A DNA stretch of 64,000 nt from Elmis aenea (taxonomy: Eukaryota > Arthropoda > Insecta > Coleoptera > Elmidae), in contig OX393577.1 of the NCBI GenBank assembly GCA_947652605.1, forward strand, positions 20,773,466 through 20,837,465. The letters run 5' to 3'. This document shows, in pieces, positions 44,487 through 54,930 of the stretch. Position 1 is the first letter of the stretch. Every line of letters starts with the position of its first letter. A program made the translations under genes and the position numbers. Under the pieces are notes generated by a model. It worked only from the letters and a program-made list of their open reading frames with translations, made no database searches and had not been told where the DNA came from.

Positions 44487-44720
44487 CTATACGATACAAG
44501 CAAAATTTAAAACGTTGTTAAAGTATGAATAATACAGTGTTTTAATAACTTTAACATTATTAAAATGTTTTGGAGAGCGTATGATAAAATCAAGCATTTT
44601 AAGAGTTATTCTCTTAATATATTCGATATGCTCATCAAACAAAAGTATTGAGTCTATTAAAATTCTTAGATCTTTTACAACAGTTGTATTCATAAGAATT
44701 GAATTATTATATTACATTTT
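44487..44720 (-). pseudogene. Non-LTR retrotransposon reverse transcriptase fragment (CR1/Jockey type)
   Basis: The - strand frame reads MNTTVVKDLRILIDSILLF, DEHIEYIKRITLKMLDFIIR, FNNVKVIKTLYYSYFNNVL and NFACIV. This matches the conserved stretch VKDLG...D..L.F..HI..I......+LGFI.R....F.....+K.LY..LVR..LEYAS..W of CR1 and Jockey-type elements, just after the catalytic palm. It is cut on both sides and lacks the catalytic box. Confidence 0.8.
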
Positions 44721-46928
44721 TGTTTAATTATATTATAGTTTTGTTTCGTGTAACGTCATAGCACACTGACATTTAAAGCAAGTACATTTGTTTGAAAGTA
44801 TATTTCTGAAAAATTAAAAAAATAATTGTTTAACTTGGCTTTTTTGACGGTTACTTCCACAATTTAAAATACCATAAAATTTTAAAACACACCTACAGTG
44901 CGTTTTACCGTTTTTATCTTTTTAACTAACGTATTCGTATGTAGATATCGATGCAGCGAATTTTATATTTCAAGAAAAACAAACCTTAAACGCGTTTTAT
45001 ATTCAGCAAGCACCCACTTTCAAAGCAAAAATGTATTTAAAATCATTTTCGAGTTGTTTTCTTTAACGTTTTATTCAATTGTTATCGACTGCAATTGCTT
45101 TTGTTTATGGTTTCTTTTAAAGTAAGTTTCGCCTTGCAGAGGCCAGTTACACTAAACAATAAAACTTTATAGTCCACTTTCAGTGTTTGTCGTTTTAGTA
45201 TATCCAGAGTAATTTGATATTTCCAAAACGTTTTTAATGCGAATATTTCATAGATGGATGTGATAGTTCTCGCTTGATTTGATATTCATATGGCGAATCA
45301 AAATTTGTTTATGGCTTAGATATATCTTGTTAAACAACTTGTCTTCTACTTTTATTATGTATGTTACAGAATATGCAGCGAATACAAATTGTTCATTATG
45401 TTTTATTGATGTTTATCTCTTCGCGATGTCTACGACGACTGAGAATGCCCACTCCTTTTAACTTCTTCGTCCAGAAACCCCAGCACAGCTGTAAATCCAC
45501 ATTACAAAAATTCATCTCGTTTAAACTTCAAATTTTATTACGGTTTGTTCCATATTCTACAACTAAGTAAATTGCTTTTTGTAAACTGTACATTTTCGGT
45601 GATATATCATTTTTACGGTTTTATTCGATTTAAATTGTCCGAATAGCTCGCTATTCTCGGCACATACTGCGAATACTTATGTTAATTATCGAATTCGTTC
45701 TCCATTTGTTAATACTTCTGTTGCAGTATGCACGACAACTGCTTAAAGATTCATTCTAATGCGATATAAATTCCCCAAACTTGTGAAATAAATGTAAATG
45801 GGATTGAATTAACCTTTAGTATGTATTACATCACGTCTATTAATCTTAATCTTTTTTCTTTGGTAATTGAAATTCTTTGGATTAGCGAACTATCCAACTC
45901 TAATTCTTTTTAATTTTTATTTTGCTACAAGAGAGGCAATTCCCCATTTTTATTTATTTGGTTGGTTTAAGTTTAAAGTGATTTATATTGTATTTAAATC
46001 ACAATCACTCTTTGTTTCTTCAAATTCCGCTTTTCAAGTTTTCTACGAACGAAGCAGTGCGAAACTGTGAAACTGTTTTAGTGTTGGGTTTAAATGCATT
46101 AAAAAATATGAGGGATATAAAAATTGGCTGGCTTAATTATTTTACAGTTGCTAAAGTTTATAATGTTAGATTGTTGTTAGCTGATTTTCCATACAATGAG
46201 GTAAAAACACTATAAAACTGTCTAGATTCTGGAAATATGAATTTATCTGTGTATTGTATAGCGTGTTACTTTTCTATTTTTGATTGTGCTGGCGTGTGAT
46301 TTCGTGTTGCTTAATTATAACCAGGAATTGCTGTAATAATTGTTAGTATACATAATGAAATGGTTTGAAGATTGGCGAGACGGAACCAAACTAAACTGGA
46401 AATGAGTAAAATAAGTAAATAACACAAAGTTTTAAAAATTCGCTGTCTTTAAAGTTAGAAAAACGTGAAATCCTATACATTTTTAAGAAATGTTGAAGTC
46501 ATACAAAATTAATTATTGTTGTTTATTGTTTAATTTGAATTGTTTACGCATCGTTTTGCCTTTTGTCAGTAAATAGTTTTTGTTGTTCTTTATGAAAGTT
46601 TTTTGGCCATGATATTAGCCTAAAACGTCTTATAAGCCAGGTGTAAAAGGTTTTGTATTATTTTGATGTTGTTTTTGTTTGTAAATTTTGCAGTTATAGT
46701 TTGGGAAATTTTGTTTTTGGTAATTTTTGGCATTTAAAATACAAAATTTGTTTACTAATTTATGCAGAGATACTGCTTTCTAATTTATGTTTACAGTGGA
46801 ACTTCTTCTGCTTATGTTATTAAGCTGTTGAAAAATTTTTAGTTATTGTCGAAAGATTGTTTTTTCTTTTGAATAAACTGTAATTTTATCGTTCACTTAC
46901 GTGTTTGATTAATATTATTATTATGTTC
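44721..46928. other. Non-coding DNA, nothing recognised
   Basis: Several overlapping short + strand frames (44898-46215) show no motif and are typical of chance frames. No inverted repeats were seen. Confidence 0.4.
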
Positions 46929-46936
46929 ATTTAATG

Positions 46937-47200
46937 CAGATGTCGACGAACCGGGGTAAATTACCCCAAGTGGGGTAAAAATTTAATTCTTGGGGGTAAT
47001 GAGGATTCAATAGATATAAATAAAATTATATTAAAACGCGTTCCTTGTTATATTTATAATTGTACTCTCTGTATAAATGGATTCAATAAATCTTTTAAAT
47101 TTCAGTAATCTATGATTTTCTTCCTTTCAAATCAAGGGGGTAACGTCAACGTAAATAAATATATTTTGGGGTAATAGGTAAAACAGTTTCCCGACCCCTG
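46937..47200. mobile_element. hAT-type MITE with GGGGTAA arrays
   Basis: The left end is CAGATGTCGACGAACCGGGG and the right end is the inverse of CAGGGGTCGGGAAACTG. The flanks ATTTAATG (46929-46936) and ATTTAATC (47201-47208) differ at one position. GGGGTAA/TTACCCC words are repeated inside both ends. No coding sequence. Confidence 0.85.
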
Positions 47201-47208
47201 ATTTAATC

Positions 47209-47588
47209 AATTTAATGTGTCTTTAATTACATTATATATGTATCTTAATTTTATTTTATTCTTTTGCTTATCTTCCTTTCAGTTTGTCCAATGTTATACA
47301 AACGACAGATACAAATCATATTGTAAATTTCTTAGTAGGTATGTATTTGTAACCAATTTAATCTCTTAACGATCTTTAAAAGCTGGTATTGGCTTCAGTA
47401 GTTGTAACTGCTCTAAACTTTAGCAATACATCGAGCTATTCATATTTTCATAATTAATTTTGATAAGTAAGTGATCTAATAAAGAACTCAAAATTTCTTT
47501 TCTTTTTTGGTTATTTGAAATCATGTTGATGTTTTGTAAAAAAAAATGTTTAGAAAGGGGGTTAACCACTTAAAACATTCCATTCGTC
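47209..47588. other. Non-coding DNA, nothing recognised
   Basis: AT-rich stretch between two hAT-derived elements. Confidence 0.4.
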
Positions 47589-48368
47589 CAGCGTCGGTTT
47601 TACCATTAGGCGAGTCTAGGCAATTGCCTAGGGGCGCCAGATTTTCTAAAAAATGGTAAAATTCATGTATGTACTATGTACCTATATAAATGTATTAACG
47701 TTATTTATTTAATCAAATTTAAATGTTAATGATGGTGTAATATTTTTCTATCATATTTTATCAGTTTTTGATTGAAAAATAAAATAAGTGAACATGCAGC
47801 ACCAAAGTGAATCATTTTGTTTTTGAATATTTGATGGAATATGTTCACTTATTTAATTTTTTACTCAAAAACTGTAGGTTTTACGAGAAAAACTAAAGAA
47901 TTAAGAAAGGTTCTAAATAAATTAAGCCTTAAAAAAAATCGATTGCAAAATTTCAACTCTTCAAAAAGTTCTGATAAAAACACAACAGGGGTAGGGGTCG
48001 CACTTTTCAGTCCCCTGTGAAGGAGGGAGGAAGATCATTGAAAATATTTTGTGAAAAACGTTTTAGTAAGTAAAAAAAACATCTACCAAAAGTCATGTTT
48101 CTACATCTCTTCAAATTTAAGAAATAAAATGACAACTTACTTTCACCGTTCCTCTTTATGGGGGTGTAACTCCGAAAGAAAACGTTTTAGGGAAAAATTA
48201 AATGAAAGCCCCCTTAATTTTTGTTAAGGAATTGCCTTCCGAAGTTTATCGCAATATTTATGAATCACCCTGTAAATAGGTAGACACACACGTTCATTTA
48301 GGCAATATTTGGGGACGCCCAAATTTTCTTTGTCTAGAGGCGCCAGATACCCTTGCGCCGGCCCTATG
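47589..48368. mobile_element. hAT-type remnant with GGCGCCAG subterminal repeats
   Basis: The left end CAGCGTCGGTTTTACC and the right end (inverse of CATAGGGCCGGCGCAAGG) are related. Both are followed inside by the same block: TCTAGGCAATTGCCTAGGGGCGCCAG at the left, split here by position 47615-47640, and TGTCTAGAGGCGCCAG at the right. Flanks are only loosely similar (TTCGTCCA and TTCATCAC). The interior is largely replaced by part of a palindromic element (47763-48280). Confidence 0.65.
47763..48280. mobile_element. Partial copy of the P6 palindrome family inside a hAT remnant
   Basis: A short left arm, CAGTTTTTGATTGAAAAATA, pairs with TTTTTTACTCAAAAACTG around a centre near 47820. The right arm then runs on through AGGTTTTACGAGAA, GGGTCGCACTTTTCAG, CCCCTGTGAAGG and GGGGTGTAACTCC to AATCACCCTGTA at about 48274. 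The same words occur in P6 at 49.3-50.3 kb. The left arm is missing beyond 40 bases. Confidence 0.8.
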
Positions 48369-48719
48369 TTCATCACATCCCAAAATGTACCTAATTATGC
48401 CAACAATTGCATAAAAAATTACTATAAAACATTGCACACCAAAGGCACAAAATTTGCAAAACTCCTTTTTCGGATCCAATTTTGAACAACTCTGTACCAT
48501 TACTCATGAACACAGGTTTTAAGATCGGTTTCCTTGTGTCGTTATCTACCTCCATCATTAAAATTCTTCAAACGCAATTTAAATAATTTGTTTAATTATG
48601 CAACCTATTAATTTCTCATAAAAAGATAAACATACGCATGCGGAACGGAACTGTTAGCATTTCTTGTTTGCCTTCATGGGATTACTATGAATATCCCAAT
48701 AATAATTTGTTGTTAGCGT
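48369..48719. other. Non-coding DNA, nothing recognised
   Basis: AT-rich DNA without recognised structure. Confidence 0.35.
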
Positions 48720-48724
48720 AACGT

Positions 48725-48985
48725 ACAGTATAACGGCTGCCCCCGCAGTCGCACGTCAGGGTCGATGGCCGAACACCTGCTGATTACTATACGAAGCCCC
48801 CATTACGCTTGCACCTGCACGGACACCTTTAGTTACCATTCTACGCTCGAACAGTTTACGGACCTTAACTTTACTGGGTGTCAGGCACGAGGAAGTTGCA
48901 TTGGCATGAAACTAAATGCATTTTAGTATCATGGGCGGCTGCTAAACTCGCTAATTTAAAACTTTATTCGTCCAGCCCGTTGCAG
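48725..48985. promoter_or_regulatory. Candidate cis-regulatory island with E-boxes
   Basis: This stretch is distinctly less AT-rich than the surroundings and lacks transposon similarity. It has two CACCTG E-box cores close together (ACACCTGCTG at about 48773 and GCACCTGCAC at about 48811) and several CpGs. There is no open frame of note. Composition alone suggests constraint or regulatory use. Confidence 0.25.
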
Positions 48986-49053
48986 TTAACGCCCTTAAAC
49001 TAATTAACAGCGAAACGAATTTTAAATTCAGTCATTCATTGTTAGACATACAG

Positions 49054-49310
49054 TCTAAATGTCATTTTGACAAGAAATGTAGTAAGCCAAAATATAATTT
49101 TAGTGTCATTTTTATAGCAAAGAGAAAACGTCGTTTTATCAAATAATATAGTATACATATAAGTCAAAATATAATTTTAGTCAATTCATGGTACGATTTT
49201 CGTAATAGAACATCTAAATGTCATTTTATCAATTAATGTAGGAAATCAAAATGTAATTTTGGTTAGTTCGTGTCACTTATAGTAAAGCCTAAAAACAAAA
49301 ACAATTAATG
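49054..49310. repeat. Degenerate tandem array, unit about 80 bp
   Basis: TCTAAATGTCATTTTGAC at 49054, a diverged CGTCGTTTTATCAAAT at about 49129 and TCTAAATGTCATTTTATC at about 49212 start successive units. Each contains AAATATAATTTTAGT or AAATGTAATTTTGGT downstream. A further unit (TCTAAATGCCATTTTGGC) is at about 50312, on the other side of palindrome P6, which therefore inserted in the array. Confidence 0.7.
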
Positions 49311-49314
49311 TAAT

Positions 49315-50262
49315 ATTAAATATTGCAAAAAAAAATCGGGAGGTGATTCCTTATCGAAAATTAAGGGAGGTCTTTCATATAAATTTTTTCCTTAGACGTC
49401 TCCTTCTGGAGTTACACCCCCCTAATGTTTAGCGGTAAAATTGGGTTTTTATTTTATTTCTCAAACTTGGATAAATATAGGAGAATGATATTATAGTAGA
49501 TGTTTTATACTTATTAAACAGTTTCCAATAGTAATATTTTTAATCATATCCCACCTTCACAGGGGGCTGAAAAGTGCGACCCCTATTGTTTTTTTTTAAC
49601 AGAACTTTTTGGTGGGTTGAAATTTTGCAATTAAAATAATTGTTTTTGAAAGCTTGATTTATTTAGATTTTTTTTTATTCTTTAAGTGTTCTCGTAAAAC
49701 CTACCGTTTTTGAGTAAAAAATAAAATAAGTAAACATGAACCATCAAATATTCCAATATAAAACGATTCATTTTGGTGGTTCCCATGGTTTGTTTATGTT
49801 GATGTTGGATAGAATTGATGGGTATTTTAGCGTTGTCGCCGCGTAAACGTCAAAATAAATTACACCCGTCAATTCTACCCAATATGAACAACATAAACAA
49901 ACTATGGGAATCATCAAAATTTATCCTTTTATATTGGAATATTTGATGGTTCATGTTTACTTATTTTATTTGTTACTCAAAAACGGTAGGTTTTACGATA
50001 ACAATTAAAGAATTTAAAAAAATTCTAAATAAACCAAGCTTTCAAATGCAAAATGTTTATTTGCAAAATTTCAGCCCCCTATGAAGGTGGGACATGATTA
50101 ATAATATTACTATGGGAAACGTTTGAATAAGTATAAAACATCTACTATAATATCATTCTCCTACGTCTAAGGAAAAAAATTTATATGAAAGACGCCCCTT
50201 AATTTTCGATAAAGAATCACATCTCGAATTTTTTCGCAATATTTAAGAAACACCCTGTATAA
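49315..50262. mobile_element. Palindromic (foldback) element P6
   Basis: The left arm (about 49315-49831) and right arm (about 49862-50262) pair through GATTCCTTATCGAAAATTAA, ATAAATTTTTTCCTTAGACG, ATATTATAGTAGATGTTTTA, GTTTTTGAGTAAAAAATAAA and GTAAACATGAACCATCAAAT, with a 30-bp centre near 49847. The right end is CACCCTGTATA. The left terminus is missing, ending at TTAAATATTGC instead of a CAGGGTG end. It belongs to the same family as the partial copy at 47.8-48.3 kb. The loop has no coding sequence. Confidence 0.9.
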
Positions 50263-50284
50263 GTAGAAATGTAATTCAAGTCGA

Positions 50285-50345
50285 TTCGTGGAACGCTTGT
50301 GGTCTAAATGCCATTTTGGCATATAATGTAGCATGAAAATCGTAA
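50285..50345. repeat. Further unit of the 80-bp tandem array
   Basis: TCGATTCGTGG, then GGTCTAAATGCCATTTTGGC and ATAATGTAGC repeat the 49.05-49.3 kb units on the right side of P6. Confidence 0.6.
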
Positions 50346-51267
50346 AACAATGGAACTGATAGTTTATCAACATAATTTTGCACATGATTCTGCAATGAAC
50401 TTTTTGTGCAATCATCGTTTGATACTCTTTTCAAAGTTACTTTTTCTAACTTTGTTATCAACTGATGTGTTAATTTTTTTGTTCGATTTTGCTGTAGTAC
50501 AGGTGTAGTTGTATCCGAGAAATGCACGGTTTGTACAATTTCTTTTACATTCCAAGGCAAAGTGGAAGTTGATGAAAAGCTAATTTAAAACGCGCGTTAA
50601 AGGAGAAAGCAATTTACACAAGTAACTGTTGATAAATTCCTCGTATTATTTAGAAAGCAATTCTAGATTTGTAAGGTTTTTATCAAGTGTTATTATTTAG
50701 GCAATTTCGAAGATGGTGAATTCCATATAACTGAAGAAATAATTTTTTAAGTATCTTTTTTGAATCAGAAAATGTCCTCAAACCGTATCATCTTGCAGAT
50801 GAATTGAAATTTGTTTTAATTTTTAACCTTTTACTAGATTTAGATCATATTTAGAAGTCCTACACCTGATGGTAGAGGGACTTGTGACTAAATAAATAAT
50901 AAATCATATTTAAGTGCCTCTGTAAGAAGGCCAAATTGCTGATAATTTTTGTAGTAATGTGAGCTTTCGACGTTATCGAATATAAATTTATCAAAAATGT
51001 TTGCCATTGATGAAAAGCTATCTTTATTAATTTAAGTGGTCTTATTGTTGCCAAATTGTCGTGAAAATGTTGAAAAATACAAATTTTTGCTCTGATGCGG
51101 TTTAGATGCAAACGAATTTGGCAATTAAGAACGTTATTTAAAGTTAAACTCTTAAAAAAACAGGTATTTTTTCGTACATTTGACGAAAAGTTGTTCTTCA
51201 ACTGTGACAAACTTCAACTTGCGCGTTTAATTCCGTTCCGAATATCATGCACAATTCCGGTGTATGT
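50346..51267. other. Non-coding DNA, nothing recognised
   Basis: Several short - strand frames (to 116 codons at 50860-51210) lack recognisable motifs. No repeat structure was seen. Confidence 0.35.
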
Positions 51268-52188
51268 GTTACGGTCAATGTAAGTAATTGGGCATTATTT
51301 ATGATGCCCGAGCAATTTAAAAAGTGCCCATTGGGATGTGACAAAATAATAAATTATATAGAAAATATTACATTGCCCGGGTATTATGAATAATGCTGGA
51401 AATCGAGTGGGCAATTTAAGAAAATTTTTATTCATATTTCTCTACATACAAAAATAAGAAGATATTATATTAAAACAAATTTTTAAATAACTAACAAACA
51501 AATAAAGAAACAAACTGGTGGTGATAAAATAAGTATAAAATATACGTATGCCTAACTAAAAAAGACATATTAGGTATGTACTTGCAAATACATATGTCGT
51601 AGGCATAATGTGAATACCGGCATTTTATAAAACGCCTAGGCATTTTATAAAAATCCTGCAAAACGAGCATCTCGTGTTTTGACTAGGCAAATAATAAAAT
51701 GCCGGCCTAATTGTTTTTAAGAAAAACAAACCTATTAGCTTCATTTTTATTATTTATTTTAAAAAAATCTTTAACCAACCTTTAACCTAACCCTCTACTA
51801 CTGACCAAATGAATGAGGGTCAGATTAAAGGTTGGTTAAAGCTTTTTTTTGTATGAACACAAATGTATGGGTTTAAGAAAAGTCATAATTTGCTCCTTGT
51901 GCCGGCTTTTTATAAAATGCCTAGGCGTTTTGTAAAAAGCCGGATTTCACATTATGCCTACGACACAATATACACACAAAAAAATGAAATTCTAGAGTTT
52001 CTATTTATTTTTTAATTAAAGTGACCAGAGAAATAATAGCAGTATTTATAATGACCGGGTAATGTAATAAATTATCCTAGATTGTCGTAGGCAAATACAA
52101 AATTATTAAATTTCCTGATTTTATCGGTCATTATTTATTATGACCAAGCATTATGGTAACTGCCCTGAATAATCGAATTGACCGTAAC
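51268..52188. mobile_element. MITE with GTTACGGTCAAT ends, hosting a nested MITE
   Basis: The left end GTTACGGTCAAT (51268) and the right end ATTGACCGTAAC (to 52188) are perfect inverted repeats. Subterminal motifs GGGCATTATTTATGATGCCC at the left and GGTCATTATTTATTATGACC at the right are small hairpins of the same design. A second element is inserted at 51596-51964. Without the nested element it is about 550 bp. No coding sequence; the superfamily is uncertain. Confidence 0.8.
51596..51964. mobile_element. Nested MITE with GTCGTAGGCATAATGTGAA ends
   Basis: The left end GTCGTAGGCATAATGTGAAT and the right end ATTTCACATTATGCCTACGA(C) are inverted repeats extending about 50 bp inward (CCGGCATTTTATAAAACGCC / GGCGTTTTGTAAAAAGCCGG). 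Flanks are ACATAT and ACAATAT. It contains two further hairpins: AAACGAGCATCTCGTGTTT near 51666, and a central palindrome at about 51769-51840 (CTTTAACCAACCTTTAA / TTAAAGGTTGGTTAAAG). Confidence 0.88.
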
Positions 52189-52853
52189 ATATGCATTACT
52201 TGATGTGTATAATTATTATGCATTTTCTCGAAAGGCGCACTTTTCAAAATATTTACATGTTACTTCTCCAGCTGTTGCTTTGTGTAAATTTTCGAGATAA
52301 CGCGTCTAAACAAAGGCGTGCATCTAATTATTTTGGCTTCCCGTGACTCAGAACCACTGACCGTGCAGGACACGTGTGTATGACTTCACGTGTTTATATA
52401 TAGACTGCACTAATTGCGAAAATGCTATTTACTACTTAACACGATCGCGCAACCTACTCCGTGCGAGAAAAAAACGATAATTTTGCTCGCCTGTAATTTA
52501 ACCAAACTATTTCCGTTATTTATTATTAACACAAAAAGTTGTATTTACCAAAACCAGTTCTGCCTGTGGGTAAGATGTTGCATTGTACTTTTAGAGAATG
52601 TTGTAGATGTTGCATGAGTTTCAATAGGAAATAACAAGGTCGGTCTAGGATCGGCGAGAACAAGTTTAGATACACATGAAGAAATACTTAATCAAAATTG
52701 TCTAGTTTATTAGCTTTGCTGCAACGCATGGGAGGAAAAGTTTACAGTTTCTACACTTGTAGATTTTCTTGAGAGTTTGGCTTTCTCTAAAAGTGTAATG
52801 CACCAAATGCCCACAAATGCCTGTTTCTCGTATCCTATTTTTCTCTGTTTGTA
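51965..52853. other. End of the outer MITE, then non-coding DNA
   Basis: 51965-52188 is the right portion of the outer MITE. From 52189 the DNA has no recognised repeat. The patch at 52310-52400 is less AT-rich and carries TGACTCAG (AP-1-like) and two CACGTG-type words (ACACGTGT, TCACGTGT), a weak regulatory hint only. Confidence 0.35.
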
Positions 52854-52854
52854 C

Positions 52855-53322
52855 AGTCATCATCATGATTTAAGTGTCTTACAGACAGACATTACTTTTT
52901 ACACTTCATGCATCCAATTCCATATCTTCTTGGGCCATGGTCTTCCGGCATCCGTTGGAAGTTCGCTTACCATCGTAGTCTATGGACTTCTATTAATTCT
53001 GTTATATCATTATCTATACCCATTTCAGCCAGTACCTATATCAATGTTTCGTACGTGGTCCATTCTTGTTTATTTTTGCAGGATCAGCCCAATCTCCATT
53101 CTCAGACTAATTTATCAAAATTTTCTGTCCCATATGTAGTCACTTTCAAATATTGTTTTGTAAATTATGATTTTTCTGTTTTTTAGTATTTTACGATCCC
53201 ATAATCCCATAATAGGCTATGTAGTTGTTTAACGACTGCTTTTCCTTGGTCTATTCTATTTTTTTATTTTTTGGTCAGTTTTTGCGGTATGTGTTATTTC
53301 TATTCCCAGGCACTTAAACTTA
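52855..53322 (-). pseudogene. Non-LTR retrotransposon C-terminal part, copy C
   Basis: On the - strand and in shifting frames: YKFKCLGIEITHTAKTD, then KSSR and LHSLLWDY, IIYKTIFESDYIW, MDHVRNIDIG, ELIEVHRLRW, NFQRMPEDHGPRRY. It is the same kind of tail as copies A and B (..RLRW..H.QRMP..R.P). It continues at 54746 on the far side of palindrome P7, which is inserted in it. The + strand frames here (52777-53186) are shadows. The state of decay is advanced. Confidence 0.78.
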
Positions 53323-53324
53323 TA

Positions 53325-54743
53325 CAGTGTGTCCAAAAAGTAACGTAACGGATCAATATCTCGTCTTGTAACAATTTCACAAAAAAAAGTTTCATACAAA
53401 AGGTGTTTGTGGTAATTTACTACATAACCTTAAATTATTTTCAACTATACAGGGTGTTCCATTTTCGCGCTATATCAAAAACAAAGATTTTTTAAACGGA
53501 ACACCCTGTATATTTTTAGGTCTTCGAATGTCATTTTTTAACCTCTACATGAATGTCTTTTCATTTTTTGATTTCGTGACAGTGTTGCCAACTTATTAAT
53601 TTTTTTCCGAAAAATCTGACGTAAGCAGGCTTAACTTTAAAAATCGTAGCGACCTCGTTTCTTGAAGTTAAGAAATAAGTTTTAACAATAATGTTAGTCC
53701 GGTTAGGGAGCAACATTTTAATAATAAAAAATTTAAATTTATAATGCCAAACTTTCCAAACTTCAAAGTGACATAACTCATTTTTTTCAAATGTAAACAT
53801 CGTTGTTTTATTATGCTATTCGAGAGAATTTTTTCTTCCCTTCCATTTTTATGAAGGGTGTCCTATGTCTAAACCACGTAGTTGTTGAGATATTTAATAC
53901 TTTTCAAAAAAGGTGCCATTTAATTGCATTTTTAATTTTTATGCACCTAAGTAGGCCGCGCTTATGCAAAACAAGTGCCAAAATGTAAGCAAGTGTCAAC
54001 TTAACATTTGAATAAGTTTAAAATTTAAGCGGATATTAATTACGTAATAAAATTAATTGTTTTTATTTAAAAGCTATGAAAAGTAACAAATTGAAAATAC
54101 ATAAAAGATAAAATGCAATCAAATGACAACTTTTTTGAAAAGTATTAAATATTTCAACAACTACGGGGTTTAGACATAGGACACCCTTCATAAAAAAGGG
54201 AAGGGAAGAAAAAATTCTCTCGAATAGCATAATAAAACAACGATGTTTACATTTGAAAAAAATGAGTTATGTCACTTTGAAGTTTGGAAAGTTTAGCATT
54301 TTTTTGTGAACACCCTGTATCAATAAATTTAAATTTTTTATTATTAAAAGTTGCTCCCTAACCGGACTTACATTATTGTTAAAACTTATTTCTTAACTTC
54401 AAGAAACGAAGTCGCTACGACTTTTTAAAGTTAAGCCTGCTTATGTCAGATTTTTCAGAAAAAAAATTAATAAGTTGGCAACACTGTCACGAAATCAAAA
54501 AATGAAAAGACATTCATGTAGAGGTTAAAAAATGACATTCGAAGACCTAAAAATATACAGGGTGTTCCATTTAAAAAAATATTTGTTTTTGCTATAGCGC
54601 GAAAATGGAACACCCTGTTTAGTTGAAAATAATTTAAGGTCATGTAGTAAATTACCACAAACAACTTTTTTATGAAACTTTTTTTTTGTGAAATTGTTAC
54701 AAGACGAGATATTGATCCGTTACGTTACTTTTTGGACACACTG
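53325..54743. mobile_element. Palindromic (foldback) element P7, TA target site
   Basis: The left end CAGTGTGTCCAAAAAGTAAC and its exact inverse at the right end are flanked by TA (53323-53324 and 54744-54745). The disrupted reverse-transcriptase reading continues across the insertion. The arms (about 53325-53943 and 54098-54743) are very similar, e.g. ACGAGATATTGATCCGTTAC, GACAGTGTTGCCAACTTATT and AACATTATTGTTAAAACTTA, with a loop of about 154 bp. Each arm carries a 61-68-bp mini inverted repeat bounded by ACAGGGTGTTCC/GGAACACCCTGT. The terminus is shared with P2. No coding sequence was recognised in the loop. Confidence 0.95.
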
Positions 54744-54745
54744 TA

Positions 54746-54930
54746 TGTATTTGCTATAGTGCCTAGAAACAGAGGTCAACTTAGTCTACCTACAACGATA
54801 TATTCCCTTTTAAACGTGTTTATTGTCAATCCCCATTTATAATATTCATCGTGTAATTTTCTTAACGTATAGATACGATCTTCTGCCAATATTATTTGGT
54901 CATCAGCAAAATGGAATGTAAATAACATAG
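54746..54930 (-). pseudogene. Reverse transcriptase core of copy C
   Basis: The - strand frame reads MLFTFHFADDQIILAEDR, IYTLRKLHDEYYKWGLTI, NTFKREYIVVGR and then PLFLGTIANTY. FADDQ is the catalytic box with both aspartates kept. KWGLTINT...YIVVG is the conserved segment after it. This piece and 52855-53322 are halves of one copy separated by P7. Confidence 0.88.

Noticed and set aside
44898..46215. Cluster of overlapping + strand frames of 60-75 codons
   Set aside because: Hydrophobic, Phe/Ile/Leu-rich translations of AT-rich DNA on several frames, without splice signals that join them sensibly.
52777..53186. Two overlapping + strand frames of 92 and 120 codons
   Set aside because: They are antisense shadows of the retrotransposon copy C tail, which reads with recognisable motifs on the - strand.
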